The notes under the pieces: model-generated
The model's input: the letters and a program-made list of their open reading frames with translations, nothing else
The model's database searches: none
What the model was told of the DNA's origin: nothing
Source: Urophycis tenuis
Lineage: Eukaryota; Chordata; Actinopteri; Gadiformes; Phycidae
Direction: 5' to 3'
Length of the DNA stretch: 64,000 nt
NCBI GenBank assembly: GCA_036785325.1
Contig: JAXIVH010000007.1
Location: forward strand, 4,629,390 to 4,693,389
Position numbers and translations under genes: made by a program
Shown: piece after piece, positions 1 to 38,434 of the stretch
Layout of the letters: the number at the start of each line of letters is the position of its first letter
Position numbering within the stretch: the first letter of the stretch is position 1

Positions 1-201
1 GGGGGGGGGGGCGCCGCCCGCCAACACAGGCACACAGGAAGGGACACGCGGATGAACGGCAGCACGGGACATTTGCATAAGCTGTTTGAGCATATTGATG
101 CACGTCCATCCACACAATCCCAGCGAGTCGACATGAATACATCGGAATATTTATTATCAAGGATTGTATGTTGAATATATATATTGTGTTTGCATGTCCC
201 T

Positions 202-271
202 CTGTGTGTGTGTGTGTGTGTGCGTGCGCGTGTGCGTGTGCGTGCGTGCGTGCGTGTGTGTGTGCGTGCGT

Positions 272-303
<32 letters not shown>
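202..303. repeat. (TG)n/(TGCG)n microsatellite at the ak5 3' splice site
   Basis: About 100 bases of TG with interspersed CG steps run straight into the acceptor tctacag of the ak5 exon that begins at 310. The repeat therefore replaces the normal polypyrimidine tract. Bases 1-201 are intron with no feature that I can support. Confidence 0.9.
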
Positions 304-309
304 CTACAG

Positions 310-468
310 GACATGCTGGTGGGCCTGGTGTGTGAGGCGGTGGCCTCCTCCCTCCGGCAGGGCAGAGGACTGCTGCTGGTGGGCTTCCCCAGAAGCCTGA
401 GCCAGGCCCAGGCGTACCAGGCTAGGGTGAGGGTCACATGCACACACACACACGTGCACGCACGCACG

Positions 469-499
<31 letters not shown>

Positions 500-553
500 A
501 CACAAAAGCACACTAACACAAGCACGCACATACACGGGCATGCACACATGCAT

Positions 554-599
<46 letters not shown>

Positions 600-3050
600 A
601 CAACTGGAAGGGACATTAAAACTCTTGAACTTAAATTACAGCTCACTTTTATCCCCCCAGTCACTGAAGGCATCACAAGAGCAAAAGCTGAAAGAAACAA
701 AGACACAAAGAAAGCCCCCTACTGCTATAATGAAGTGCTGTGAATGGAGAAAGCTCCTCGAATTGAACACTATGATCGTAAAAGTTGGTTGTATGCTATC
801 GCTGCCAGCCGCCAGCAGGCTCTGTCTAATCAACATTCACCAAATCACCTCTGCAGTCAGATACTGGGTTTGCGCTAAACACGGTGTATTACGCCACTCA
901 CAGAACACTCTCGAAGCTTTTGAATACAATTGCTGTGTCACTGTGGTTTCCCAGACAGCTGGTGAATGAAGGTTGTGTTCAGTAGGTTGAAGCATAGGAA
1001 ACATGGTCATTCCTTGGTACCTAGATTTGGCACCAGGGCGACGTAGCATCCGGCGGCTACTGTCGGTCGCTGTAGGATCTCCCACAATGCCGTGCGGCAC
1101 CAGGGCACCGACCTTCGAGTCGTCCGCGTCTGTCTTTTAAAACAGAAAAAACATGAAGGGATTAAAGTCTGAGTTTCTTCGAAATGTAAGTAAACGCCCG
1201 TAAGGCCATCGGTGTTTGGAATTTGTCGGTGCAGACATGGCGTTTATTTGAGTGTCTTTCACCAAGATGATTTTATCAAGTGGTTTAGGAAAGCAAAATG
1301 AATCGTCAACCTGCCGCCAAGGTGACATTTTTAGCTTTGACGTCGTGGGAGGAAGCCCACTCGCCGTGAACAACACAGGCAACGCATTCCTGCCATTTTC
1401 GAAAGGGCAACTAAACGCACTTCATCACAAGGTTGGCACCTCACCAACGACGGCCACGACGACGGCCAACGACGGCCTCCTCGCCACTGAAACGCAGCCA
1501 AAGGATTTCAAAAGTCAGCGGAAGGTGCGGTGCCCGTCTGAAGCCTGCGGTAGCACTCTGCTGTCCGCAGGCCACCTGTTGCCGTGGCTCCGGGCTCAGT
1601 GGTACCACAGAGCCCCCCACACTGACCCAACGGACCCTCGTCTACAGAGCCGCCGATAGGGGAGGGTAAGGGTAAAGGGGGCATTCAGCAGACGCTTTTG
1701 TCCAAAGCGACTTACAATCAGAACACATTTGTGGGGTTCGACATGTGGAGGAGGGGGATCGAAGGGATCGAACCGCCGACCCTACGGTTAGCGGACGACC
1801 GGTTCTGTCCCGCCCGCTCTACCCACTGAGCTACTGCCGCCTCAAACACAGGCTTCACCCAAGACACTCTGGAGTGATTGATTGGAGTGGTTTCCCAAGA
1901 GCATTATGTTTTAGTTATAAGCGGAGGAGTTCAGGGACAGTTCAGTGATTACCAAAAAAAAACAACTAAATGATGTATGCTGCAGACCAACGTCCATCCC
2001 TTCCCCCGATTTCTAAACGAAGTGGAGACTGTTCCTGCTTCCAATAATGACCAGAATGCGTCTGTGTAGAGCAGGGGTGTCCAACCCACTTCCACCCTGG
2101 GCCACATCAGCATCATGGTTGCCCTGATGTCAAAGAGCAGCCCCTCTACAGTGTACGGGCCAGCAGAGGTTGTTGGAACACGCCCGACGCAAATGCTGTG
2201 TATGAGCCAAAAATAATCAAATACAAACAGAAAACAACACACGGTATTTCCCTCATCGCGACACACTGCCAATGTCCCTTAATGAGCCGTGTGCAGAAAG
2301 AAGCGCGTCGTTTGAGGGTTGAGAGAGTGCGCCATAGTAACACACCTGGGGCAGCCGCGGCCTACTGGTTAGGGCTTCGGATTTGTAAACCGGAGGGTGG
2401 CCGGTTTAAACCCCGACCAGTGCGAATGGCTGAAGTGCCCTTGGAGCAAGGCACCTAACCCCTCACCTGCTCCCCGAGCGCCGCTGTTGCAGGCAGCTCA
2501 CTGCATCGGGTTTAAGTGTGTGCTTCACCATCACTGTGTTCTGAGTGTGTCACTAATTCACGACTGGGTTAAATGCAGAAGACCAAATTTCCCTCATGGG
2601 ATCAAATGAGTAATTCTTCTTCTTCTTCTTCTGTGGTCTGCGTCTCCGGTCAGATGGGGAATCCCAGCGGCGTGCTGCTCCTGGGCGGCTGCCCCTCCGA
2701 CACGCCCCCCCGACCGGATGCCGTGCCCGGGCCTGCCCTCCTCCTCCTACATCTCCTCCTCCTGCTCCTCCTCCTCCTCCAGCAGCCCCCCGCTGGACCG
2801 GGCCGTGTGTCGAGACAGCCACCCCGTGGTGGAGCACTACGATCAGCAGAACCTGTTGCACCGGGTGGGTGTCTCAGAGCCCTCCTCCCCCCCCCCCCCC
2901 CCCCCCCCACAACCCAAATGAACCCTGTCTGTGTGAGTGTGTGTGTTCTGGGTGTAGGCCTCAGTGGGTTTGTCCTCTCCTCTGCAGATCGAAGGCGAGT
3001 CACCGGAGGCGGAGCTGACTCAGATGCGCCTGGCGTTGGACTCCTGCTAA
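310..3050 (+). CDS. ak5: Adenylate kinase 5-like, last three coding exons (5' part outside window)
   Basis: Three exons read 310-426, 2654-2864 and 2988-3050 (stop TAA). The first (39 codons) matches the part of an AK core holding the NMP-kinase helix and the strand before the aspartate-glycine-tyrosine/phenylalanine-proline-arginine motif; here it reads LLLVGFPRS. The second opens MGNPSGVLLLGGCPSDT, like the IGDPxLVICMDCSADT segment of the AK5 second domain, and closes PVVEHYDQQNLLHR. The third gives IEGESPEAELTQMRLALDSC and a stop, the usual AK C-terminal helix. The family transfers phosphate between ATP and AMP in the cytosol. The ak5 name rests on alignment plus the neighbour order ak5-zzz3-usp33. 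Oddities: exon 2654-2864 is 211 nt, not a multiple of three, although both flanking junctions are phase 0; the frame shifts near a C7 run at about 2706-2712. The lid region is serine-rich and unlike the family. It could be a sequencing error, a pseudogene or a diverged paralogue. Confidence 0.78.
438..597. repeat. Interrupted (CA)n microsatellite in ak5 intron
   Basis: CA repeats with ACGC and CATG interruptions just downstream of the donor at 427. Between 600 and 1670 the intron holds only non-coding sequence that I cannot assign. Confidence 0.9.
1672..1844 (-). mobile_element. tRNA-derived SINE, minus orientation
   Basis: Read on the minus strand, the element opens with an RNA polymerase III A box, TAGCTCAGTGGGTAGAGC, and a B box, GGTTCGATCC, inside a tRNA-like head. 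It ends in a tail containing the segment TAAGTCGCTTTGGACAAAAG (about 1703-1722), a tail type common in fish SINEs. The head does not keep a clean cloverleaf over its full length, so it is a SINE head rather than a tRNA gene. I do not assign the family name. Confidence 0.75.
2348..2637 (+). mobile_element. tRNA-derived SINE, plus orientation (copy 1)
   Basis: The element begins GGGGCAGCCGCGGCCTACTG, has a B-box-like GGTTTAAACCCC, a unique body and a 3' end GGGATCAAATGAGTAATTC followed by (TTC)n. A second copy of the same family lies at 47693-47974 in miga1, colinear over the whole length. It sits in the last large ak5 intron and ends about 16 bases before the acceptor of the exon at 2654, so its TTC tail probably supplies the polypyrimidine tract of that exon. 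Confidence 0.85.
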
Positions 3051-3155
3051 GAGGGTTGTTTTTTTTTGTTTTTTTAAAAGCACCAAGGAACCCTTTCTCT
3101 GCATCAACCCGGAGATCCAGCTCATTATTTGTGACCGACTGTATCCCCCCCGCCC

Positions 3156-3230
<75 letters not shown>

Positions 3231-4199
3231 TGTCTATCTTTATTAAAAACCCAGCCATCTAACGGTGACCTCACCCAGACACACAAAAGCACCGCCCCTA
3301 CACAGACTCACGTACATTAAGCACCAGTCAAATGCATGCTATTGTCTTCGAAAACACTCACATTTTATGCTCAGTATCGGTGATAACCTAACTCTATCTT
3401 GTTGTGTGACACGGAACAAAACAACGCATCCGGCCGTCACAGGGCGCTACAGTCTCCTCCGTGTAACCAGCAGCACTGCCTCGCCTGCTCTAATCTTGAT
3501 CGGACTCGTCATCAGTAAATGCTACACCGACCATCCTGACAGATGGGGACAGACAGTACGTGGGGAGAGATGATAAACGTGTCATCTTGGCCTTCCCGTG
3601 ATGCCGTGAAGCGTTTACGGTCGAATGCTTACGAGACTTGCTTGCCATTGGCTGTGAAGTGCGTTTCCTTTCCGTTTGAAGCGGCGTGCGCCACGGCGTC
3701 ATTTGGGAAGGCAGCGTGGCAATTGTAAAAAGGGTCGGAGACGATCATGTGCAGCACGCTTAATTCTGCAGCAAGCATGCAACAGTTACAGTCAAGCTTA
3801 TTGCCTTTCGGTGTCATATCATAAAATGAGGTAAAAAAATAAATAAAGAAAAGAAAAATACATTGCATTTTAAATTGGTTCAAGTTTGCAAGTTTTCTGT
3901 ATGGGACAATGTTACATTCAATCGCTTGTTGCAGTCAGATATTTATTATTCAATAAAGCAAGAGCATTTGTTAACTTGAGTATTGTTGAGCATTTCTTTT
4001 GATGCTTGGTGCGCAGCGGCATTTTATAGTCACCGCTAGTCAACTTGCGCCATCTACTGGTCAGCCCCTCACAATGGCCCTACAACAAAAGACCCAACCA
4101 CTCCCTATTTACGAGAAGTTTTACAATTTTCAGCAGGTTTTGTTATAATAAAGTCACATAAGCTAAACTGTGCCCGAACACTTCGCTGTTATCAATAAA
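3051..4199 (+). other. ak5: ak5 3' untranslated region with three candidate poly(A) signals
   Basis: After the stop at 3048-3050 there is a T-run, a (CT)n tract at about 3166-3224 and AT-rich sequence. AATAAA hexamers occur at 3842-3847, 3952-3957 and 4194-4199. No coding potential is visible. The zzz3 transcript ends on the other strand close by, so the two genes are tail to tail. Extent beyond the first signal is inference. Confidence 0.6.
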
Positions 4200-4273
4200 G
4201 TGACTTGTGCCAAACTTTTTAGTCCAGTCTAAAAAGGACACAAAAGAGCATATAAACACTATTTTCACATACT

Positions 4274-6048
4274 TTTATTTCCACAGTTCTCCTCTAGCAT
4301 TTTTTTTGTACATTATTTTTTTATTTTTGTTTTTACATAAGAACAGACTGTTATACACATATATTGAAGCAGGGCAAAGGGTGTGAGGGACAGACAAAAC
4401 AAAAAAACCCATACAAAATGGCCTCTACTCAAGCACAACCAAATCTATGTGTATAAAATTGCGTGGGTTTTTTTCCACTGTGGTGGAGGCAACAACTGCC
4501 CCGATTCTTTTTATTTTTAAATAGACTCATAAAAATACAATCTTTTTTTTTTCATTTTCAAATGGACCTTTATGTGGACTGCCAAATAAAGGGAGGACCG
4601 ATGGGTACGAGGGTGCGGTGAATGGGCGACGATGGTCAAAAATGGTGAGGTAAAAACGAAAAGAGAAAAAAAAGAAAAAAAATGGCACACAGCAACTAAT
4701 GCTGGCTACTTTACACCATATAATTGCATTACTCCACGTGATTAACAAGAGCGGACATTTTGGGGGAGGTGGGGAGAGGGATGGGACAAAAATAGGCATA
4801 ACCAAACCAAACAAGACACCGCCACCGCTGTCGTTAGCCTGGCCTTACAGTCCTCTTCACACCTGCGCCACCGCCACTTCCTTCAACATGGCGTTAGCTT
4901 GCAATGCTGTAGTGCTTCAGTACGAGGGTGGGTGGGGGGTGGGGGGGGGAACCCAAACAGGGCTTTCTTTTAGTTAAGACAGCGGAAACCATTGGATGTA
5001 AAAAGAGAAATGGGTTACGGGGGGGGGGGGGGGGCTTGAGAGCATGTGTGTGAGAAAGAGAGAGAGAGAGAGAGACAATGGGGAGAGGGGAGGAGCAGCC
5101 AAGCAGTGCTGTGGATGAGTGACCGCCGGGTTAGCTCGCTGCTATGCTAAACGCTATTCCCCCCCGCCGCCACCCCGTGTGGCACGTGGTCCTTCTCAAA
5201 CGGGGGGGGGGGTAGAACGGCATGCGGCCGTCTTGATTCCAGGGGTCCACATAAGCCCTGGGGTCTCTGTGGTGCACCGGCCAAACGCCCCCCCCCCCCC
5301 CGTGTTTCCATCCTATTATATCAGTCCCATCATGTTCGCCACTGAGGAGGCTCATAAATACTCAAATACAACTGACGCCTCTCGCTGAGACGTGGCCCCC
5401 CACCCCCAACCCCCCCCCCAACTGCTGTAAATAAACAACAGCACGCACGCACACGCACAACATACACATTCACTCACGACACAAACCAGATGCGTTTATT
5501 TGGGTTGATAAATTAGGTTCCGCGCGTGACGCCAGAGAGACGGAGGCTCCTCTTGGTCTCCGAGCAGCAAGGGGGGTGGGGGGGGTGGGGGTGTAGAGGG
5601 GGTGTAGGGGGGGAATGTTTCCGTGCCGTCCGTTGCCCGGTGGTCGGGGTTTGTTAAAATAACGTGACTTGTTTCGTGTTTTTTTTTTCCTATTTCTTTT
5701 TGAGTCAGAGGGCAGTGGGTTTTAACAGCCCGCAGTAGCCCCCCCCCACACCCCACACACGTCCATCTCGGGTAGCCGACGTGCAGCAGGCCACCAGTGT
5801 AGAGTCAAGTTACTTACAGCCCACCCTCCCCACACCTCCCCACACACACCCACCACCAGCAGCAGCAGCACTCTGGTCAGCTCCGGGAGGCACCCACCGG
5901 GTGAGGCGGTGGTCTCGGGTGCTCCAGAGTACAGAGCCACGCGCTGACCGGCCTCGTTGGACACGGGACAGGGAGAGGGAGAGAGAGAGAGAGAGAGAGA
6001 GACAGGGAGAGAGAGATAGAGGGGGGGCCTGGGGCGAGCGGGCCCCCG
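4274..6048 (-). other. zzz3: zzz3 3' untranslated region
   Basis: The stop codon of zzz3 is at 6049-6051. Downstream on the minus strand the sequence has no sustained coding frame and contains AATAAA (plus-strand tttatt) at 5495-5500 and 4274-4279, candidate proximal and distal poly(A) signals. It also holds several C/G homopolymers (for example near 5020-5033 and 5288-5300). Confidence 0.65.
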
Positions 6049-18413
<12,365 letters not shown>

Positions 18414-20096
18414 AATACGGCGGGGGCCTACAGTGTCCTCATCCTGGCGCGCTCTCCTCGGCAGCAGAACGTGGGCACCTGCATGACGACACACAGACAC
18501 CAGCATGAAGAACACGGCCCTGGGCTCTCTCTCACTCTCTCTCTCGAGGAGTCTCGCACACAAAAGGACTCCCCTCCGTCACCATTACGACCCTTTCCAC
18601 TCGGGCGCTTTGCACAATTAATGGGCGTTTTACATGTTATGGGGCTCTGAATGCACATGTCGCAGCTAAGCAACACTCCTCTGCTAACTCACTTCGCTTC
18701 TCCATTATCCCCCCCCCACCCCAAGAGAGATTGCGTGTAGGTGTGTGTGTAGGTGTGTTTTTGGGTTAGTAGTGTTTGGTGCGACGTAGCCGATTATTTT
18801 AGGCAACACTCCATTCATAATGGACCATAAACTCTTTGTTCTTTTTTTTTTAACCTGAATACCTCATTGTGTGCACATTTTGATTTGTTCGTTTGTTGGC
18901 TCAAGGAGCACAGGGTACATAGCGACATATGGCAGGCATGGCAGGTGAAAATGCCGAGACAGGCTTTGTGGAGTGAGGTCATATCCCAGGGATAGTAATG
19001 CTTCATTGCTTCACCCAATACATCTAGCGAAAGCGGACGACAAAAATCAAGTGGGAATCACAGTGACATTCAATAGCAAGAGATTGCACTGATGTGCTGG
19101 CCCACATGCAGAATGTGAGACCCCGTCTGAAGCAAACACATCGATGAGCATATTAGTGCCCTTACATTAATTCCCTTTGTCGTGCTTGAAAGACCTACAT
19201 CTGTCACAATCCATTTAAAAAGCAAGCCCCCTCCCACCACCACCCCTTCTAGCCACGCTGTGGTACCACAGCCACATGAAGAGCAGAGGGCTACTGTAGC
19301 AACGAATGTATTTTCCTACAGGGAGGTGCGCTACCTTGAGGGAAGCTAGTGTGCACATAAAACAGACACTCCGCTAAAAATACTCAAGTTGAGAGAGCCA
19401 ATATGAATTGACGATACATTAAACATGGGTGTAACAAAAAAATCAGACCGGGTAAGTTAATCGGATAAATCAATGATCCTTAATTGAAACCTAACCAATC
19501 GAATTTGACCAGATCAAGTCCAGAACAGCTATGATTTCATTTCCCCCCAAAAGAACAGCACAAACAGAAACGATAGCTAGAACGGCTGGTCGACACTACA
19601 TTGTACCCTACAAATAATGAGCACATTGGAAGGCGTAGTATGCGGTAACTTGTGTTCAAATGATGCGCATACCAAGGGCAGCGCGGTACGTGTCATTTTC
19701 CCCTAACACATTGCATAACACCAGGTTTCGATTTCTCGACGTACGCCTTCAACTAGTGCGTGCGTGTGCCATGAATACATTAAGCATTAAATCACACTAA
19801 AGTGAAGCATAAACTGAAGTGATAGACTGATAAGAGAAATCCAATCAAGCGACTTCCTGTTTGTGAACGCGCGTACAGTTGTGGACACAAGTTGACACGT
19901 GCAACGTGGTTATGATAACCATGGCATCACCAGGACTTTCTATCACCTATATCCAATCTGCCCAGATGAAACATAACAGGTTTCCCTTATCCAAAAAGTC
20001 GCACCATGTGTAGTTAAATCAACACTGCTCATGCTGAAGTATCCGAACCATTGTTTAGAACTGGGAGAGCATGTGCTAACAGACATGCACTATACT

Positions 20097-21114
20097 CAGT
20101 GTTTCCCACACATTGACGAGACTATGGCGCACCGCCATAGTCTAATTTCGGCCGCCATAGTTTCAATATCCGCCCGGACCAGAACTAGTGAGCAGAGCTG
20201 AGCGGTGTGAATATTCCGCTCCTCTCTCAGACGGCTGTTCTGTCGGCCGCTCCTCGCTCTAAATCGCGTCCGACCGCTCCGCTCATTTTCGCTCCGCGCT
20301 CCACTTAAAAATCATGCCGCTCCACTGAAATCGCTCCACGCTCGCTCCAATTTAAATGAGGGAGAAATAATCTACTACGAATTGCCACCTTAAACAGAAA
20401 ACGTACATCCTAAAGAACTAAGAGCAACGGCAATATAGTTCAGTCATAGAACATTTATTTTAATAGATAGACAAATGCAACAAGAAGACACACGTTTGGA
20501 TTTGGGCATGCCTCAGACTCGTGGTGTGAGCGGTATCGGAGCGACACTGGAGCGGAACAGAGCGGCCGCTCCAGCGTCTAAATAAAAAAAGCGCTCCGCT
20601 CCGCTCACTAGCTCTGGCGGACTCATTTGACCAAGGCAAATAAACTTCACTAGCAGCTCAATAATATGCCTACACAGGTGGGCTGCAGCGTTTAATATAA
20701 GGGGAAATCCTCGCGGCTGGATTGGCTCCCCAACGTTCGGTTCCCCCCCCCCCCCCATCGCCATGGCAAGGCGTCCTCGCGACCCCCCGCCCCCCCAGCT
20801 GCGCGCTTGACAGTTCACTAGTAGTATAAAGGCTCAGCGCTGTGTTTTAGTTATTTTTGTATAAATGCTTTCTGAAAACTCCTCAACCCCATTTAGTATG
20901 ACACATTGTATCATCAACATTCATATCAGTACCAGCAGTTTGTAAGTAATTTGTCAGTAATTGATATGTCATAAATGGTTCTCAAAATTCACCAGATTGA
21001 TGCATTTAAATTAAATCTACTGAATTTTTTCTCCCGGGGGGGCATGCCCCCGGACCCCCCTAGAGGATCGCGAGCCCCCCACCATAGTCTACAAAAATCC
21101 TGTGGGAAACACTG
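20097..21114. mobile_element. Non-autonomous hAT-superfamily DNA transposon with perfect 8-bp target duplication
   Basis: The left end CAGTGTTTCCCACA and right end TGTGGGAAACACTG are perfect inverted terminal repeats of 14 bases. Immediately outside lie the direct repeats ACTATACT at 20089-20096 and 21115-21122. An 8-bp duplication with CAG(T/A)G ends is the hallmark of hAT transposons. The 1018-bp interior has no transposase frame. Near the right end a GC-rich palindromic stretch with the core GGGGGGCATGCCCCC lies at about 21036-21050. It is inserted in the zzz3 upstream region. Confidence 0.9.
20180..20616. mobile_element. Second inverted-repeat element nested in the hAT element
   Basis: The left end CAGAACTAGTGAGCAGAGC and the reverse complement of the right end, CAGAGCTAGTGAGCGGAGC, agree at 17 of 19 positions. 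The interior carries many GCTCC/GGAGC blocks and no open frame. No clear target duplication is visible, so the exact ends are uncertain. The ends fit a hAT-like MITE. Confidence 0.6.
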
Positions 21115-22439
21115 ACTATACTACACCACCCTCCCCGACCATGTAGTGAATTACCCACTGAGGTTTTACAATAAATAACTGTTCCCTTGAGTTTTTACTT
21201 GTACAGTGCTGCAGGGCCTAGGAAGATAACAAAAATAATCCACGAAGTGCCATTGGCAAACATACCCATGATAAAAACCGCTCACATCCTCTCCTCACAG
21301 CTCCGCAGCCGTCGCCAGCCACACGCATACAAAGTTATGAAGCACACAGGTGTAACCACACAAACTAAACCCACTAAACTCCGGCCGTCATACGTACAAC
21401 CCGGTCCGTACTTTTTTAAAATAGAACCAGAGCTGAAGTGGAGAGGCAAACACGCCTCGGCGTACACACAGAGCGAGCTAACGGTTAGCACCACCAACTT
21501 CGGCGCACAACACGACTAGATGTGGCATGCTAGTTAGCAGGCTAACTAGCCCCCCCGTGAACAGATGAGCTAAATATAGGCTTGCCGTTGAGAAACACAC
21601 TGCATGTCAATTGAAATACAACGCAGGTTATCCTTTTCATACCACGGCCGCTTTATAGCGCGAGTCGTTTTGACAATTACGCCCTGTCGTTTAACACCGA
21701 GCTACGTGAAGTTTGCTCTCTTAGCCAGTGTGCATGCCCGCTGCATCGCGTGAAAAATCACAACACTACGATTAAATGTATATATTGGAACCACTAGGGT
21801 TGAGAGTGTACACAATCACAACCCTAAATGTAAGACTTCTGTATGACTAAAAGATGTGAGCTGCACCCAATGCAGCGTCCCCGTCGAAATCATTTGCAGT
21901 ATGCTTGCAGCCACCATTAGCATAGATAGCAACCCAGCGGTAACAGGGATGGAACAACTAGCCGCGAATGGCTAATGTTGGCTGGCTAGCTAGCCGATTG
22001 TTTCGCCTACAACTTTTGCGATCCATTTGCCCAATACTATGATGCCGGACTGCCCAATGGTGCAGCTCAATATGCCCATGTTTTGATGATAAGAGTGATA
22101 GATAGGGCGCACTGGAGGTTCACCCTTAAAATTACTTTATAACCTCAAGAAACAGACGTACCTCACTTCCGTAAATCTGCTACACGTTCGGTAGCAGCCA
22201 TGTTTTCAATCCAGTCAACTAGTCGGGTGTGTGAGCCGATTGAGCCGGGCTCATCAGACTGCAATACTGTACATTTTTGCTCCTGACAGGAGTACAATGT
22301 TGCAGACCGATTTGCTTTTCGTGGGTTTACACGAGAACTCCAAGACAGCAAAAGTCTTCTCTGCACCCCTTGGTTAATATTTGCACCCATTATTGAGGTT
22401 CCATGTTAAAATGAATGGATTACACAATATATAAACACA

Positions 22440-23675
22440 CTTTAACATTTTAATAGTGTCAGCGAGCAAAATGAGGACCTACTTCTTGTCCAATGTACAT
22501 TAATGCAATATGGAATAGTACAACATTCTTTGTTTATCCCTCATCAGTCAAAATTAAGCAGCACCATGCTCATAGACAATGCCTTCAGATTTGTCATGAA
22601 AACACATGTAATTATGTATTTTGGTGCATGTATAATTTAGAGAAAATGTGAATGTGATTATGTACACATTCAATGGAAAGCTTAGCATTTCATTGTAGCC
22701 AATGGGAACTTCAGTTGGGGTTTTGCTTGTGAATAAGTGTGGTCAAAACATGCATTCAGAACCAACAGTCACATTTTCTACAAAAGTTAATTCCACATCA
22801 TCGTAAATGGTACCCTAGTGGGATAAATAAGTAAGTGCTGGGACATATTACCCATGTACTAAAAGTACTGGTACATTCAAATACAACCAGACATTACCCG
22901 TGTACTATAAGTACTGGTACATTCAAATACAACCACACATGTGTTTTAGCATGCCACCTGGCTCCTCTATAGAACATGGCAAAACATAACATTTCCCAAG
23001 ACAAATTCGTATTTAGTCCCTTAATAATCTCCTGATTATCGTCAAGTGTCAGTGCTAGTCTTTGTCGTTGTTCAATTGGACAGTATTCTTATACAACAGG
23101 AACGGTTGGTCCAATCTACAGCAAGATGCAATGTGAATAATCATAAACAATACACAAGACGAATACACATATGCTCATTTGGTCAAGGAAAAAACAATGT
23201 TGGACATTCAATGGAATCTTGAGCTGCACGTTTACCTATTTGAAAGTTAAATCTGTGGGATAATCTCATACGCAGAAGTCCCACTATGTTATAGCAGAAC
23301 TTCTGGGGGGAGACAAAATGAAACGCCTCGTTCACCCGGATTGGGGTTAGCCGGCTATCAGACGTTAGATATTCATCTAAAGTCAGACGTGTGAGACCAG
23401 GTGTCTGGACACATTCTAACACATGGATACTACAGTCCTAATAGAAATGCAAGAGTGCTATCAACAGATATATACAATGTGAGCCGAGCGATTCGACAGG
23501 CTCAAAGGCTCAGTTTGGAGTTTCGACGCCGGCTTTAAAGTGATGAAGATGAGGTCCTTCGCTCCCAATGCTTTTCAAATCAAAAGTCAAGTGCAAAACA
23601 AAAAAAAAAAGCCTGCGGTTTTAATCGTTAATCGGTAAGCGTTTTGTTTGGGTGTGAACGTCGTCTCCGGGCGGG
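22440..23675 (-). other. usp33: usp33 3' untranslated region
   Basis: AT-rich sequence following the usp33 stop at 23676-23678. I found no perfect AATAAA on the minus strand here, so the 3' boundary is a guess placed before the candidate zzz3 first exon. A 46-bp tandem duplication lies inside it. Confidence 0.4.
22847..22938. repeat. 46-bp direct tandem duplication
   Basis: Units 22847-22892 and 22893-22938 both begin ATTACCC and contain AAGTACTGGTACATTCAAAT. They differ at only a few positions, so the duplication is recent. Confidence 0.95.

Positions 23676-38434
<14,759 letters not shown>

Larger units (their letters stand above)
18414..22162 (-). other. zzz3: zzz3 5' region: upstream intron(s), putative non-coding exons
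   Basis: Upstream of the ATG a minus-strand acceptor-like ATGCAG ends at about 18479, so the 5' UTR probably continues in an exon further up. At 22163-22161 the minus strand reads GAG then GTACGTC, a good donor, directly after ATGGCTGCTACCGAACG; this is a candidate first exon of zzz3 (about 22162-22400). Apart from the hAT element at 20097-21114 nothing else in 18600-22160 could be recognised. The placement of the promoter is inference. Confidence 0.35.

Noticed and set aside
1740..1844. tRNA gene
   Set aside because: A and B boxes are present, but the spacing and stems do not form a clean tRNA, and a SINE tail follows. It is a SINE head.
18414..18563. A 50-codon in-frame extension upstream of the zzz3 ATG
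   Set aside because: It contains an acceptor-like site and no similarity to ZZZ3, while the family start MAASRS falls exactly at 18413.
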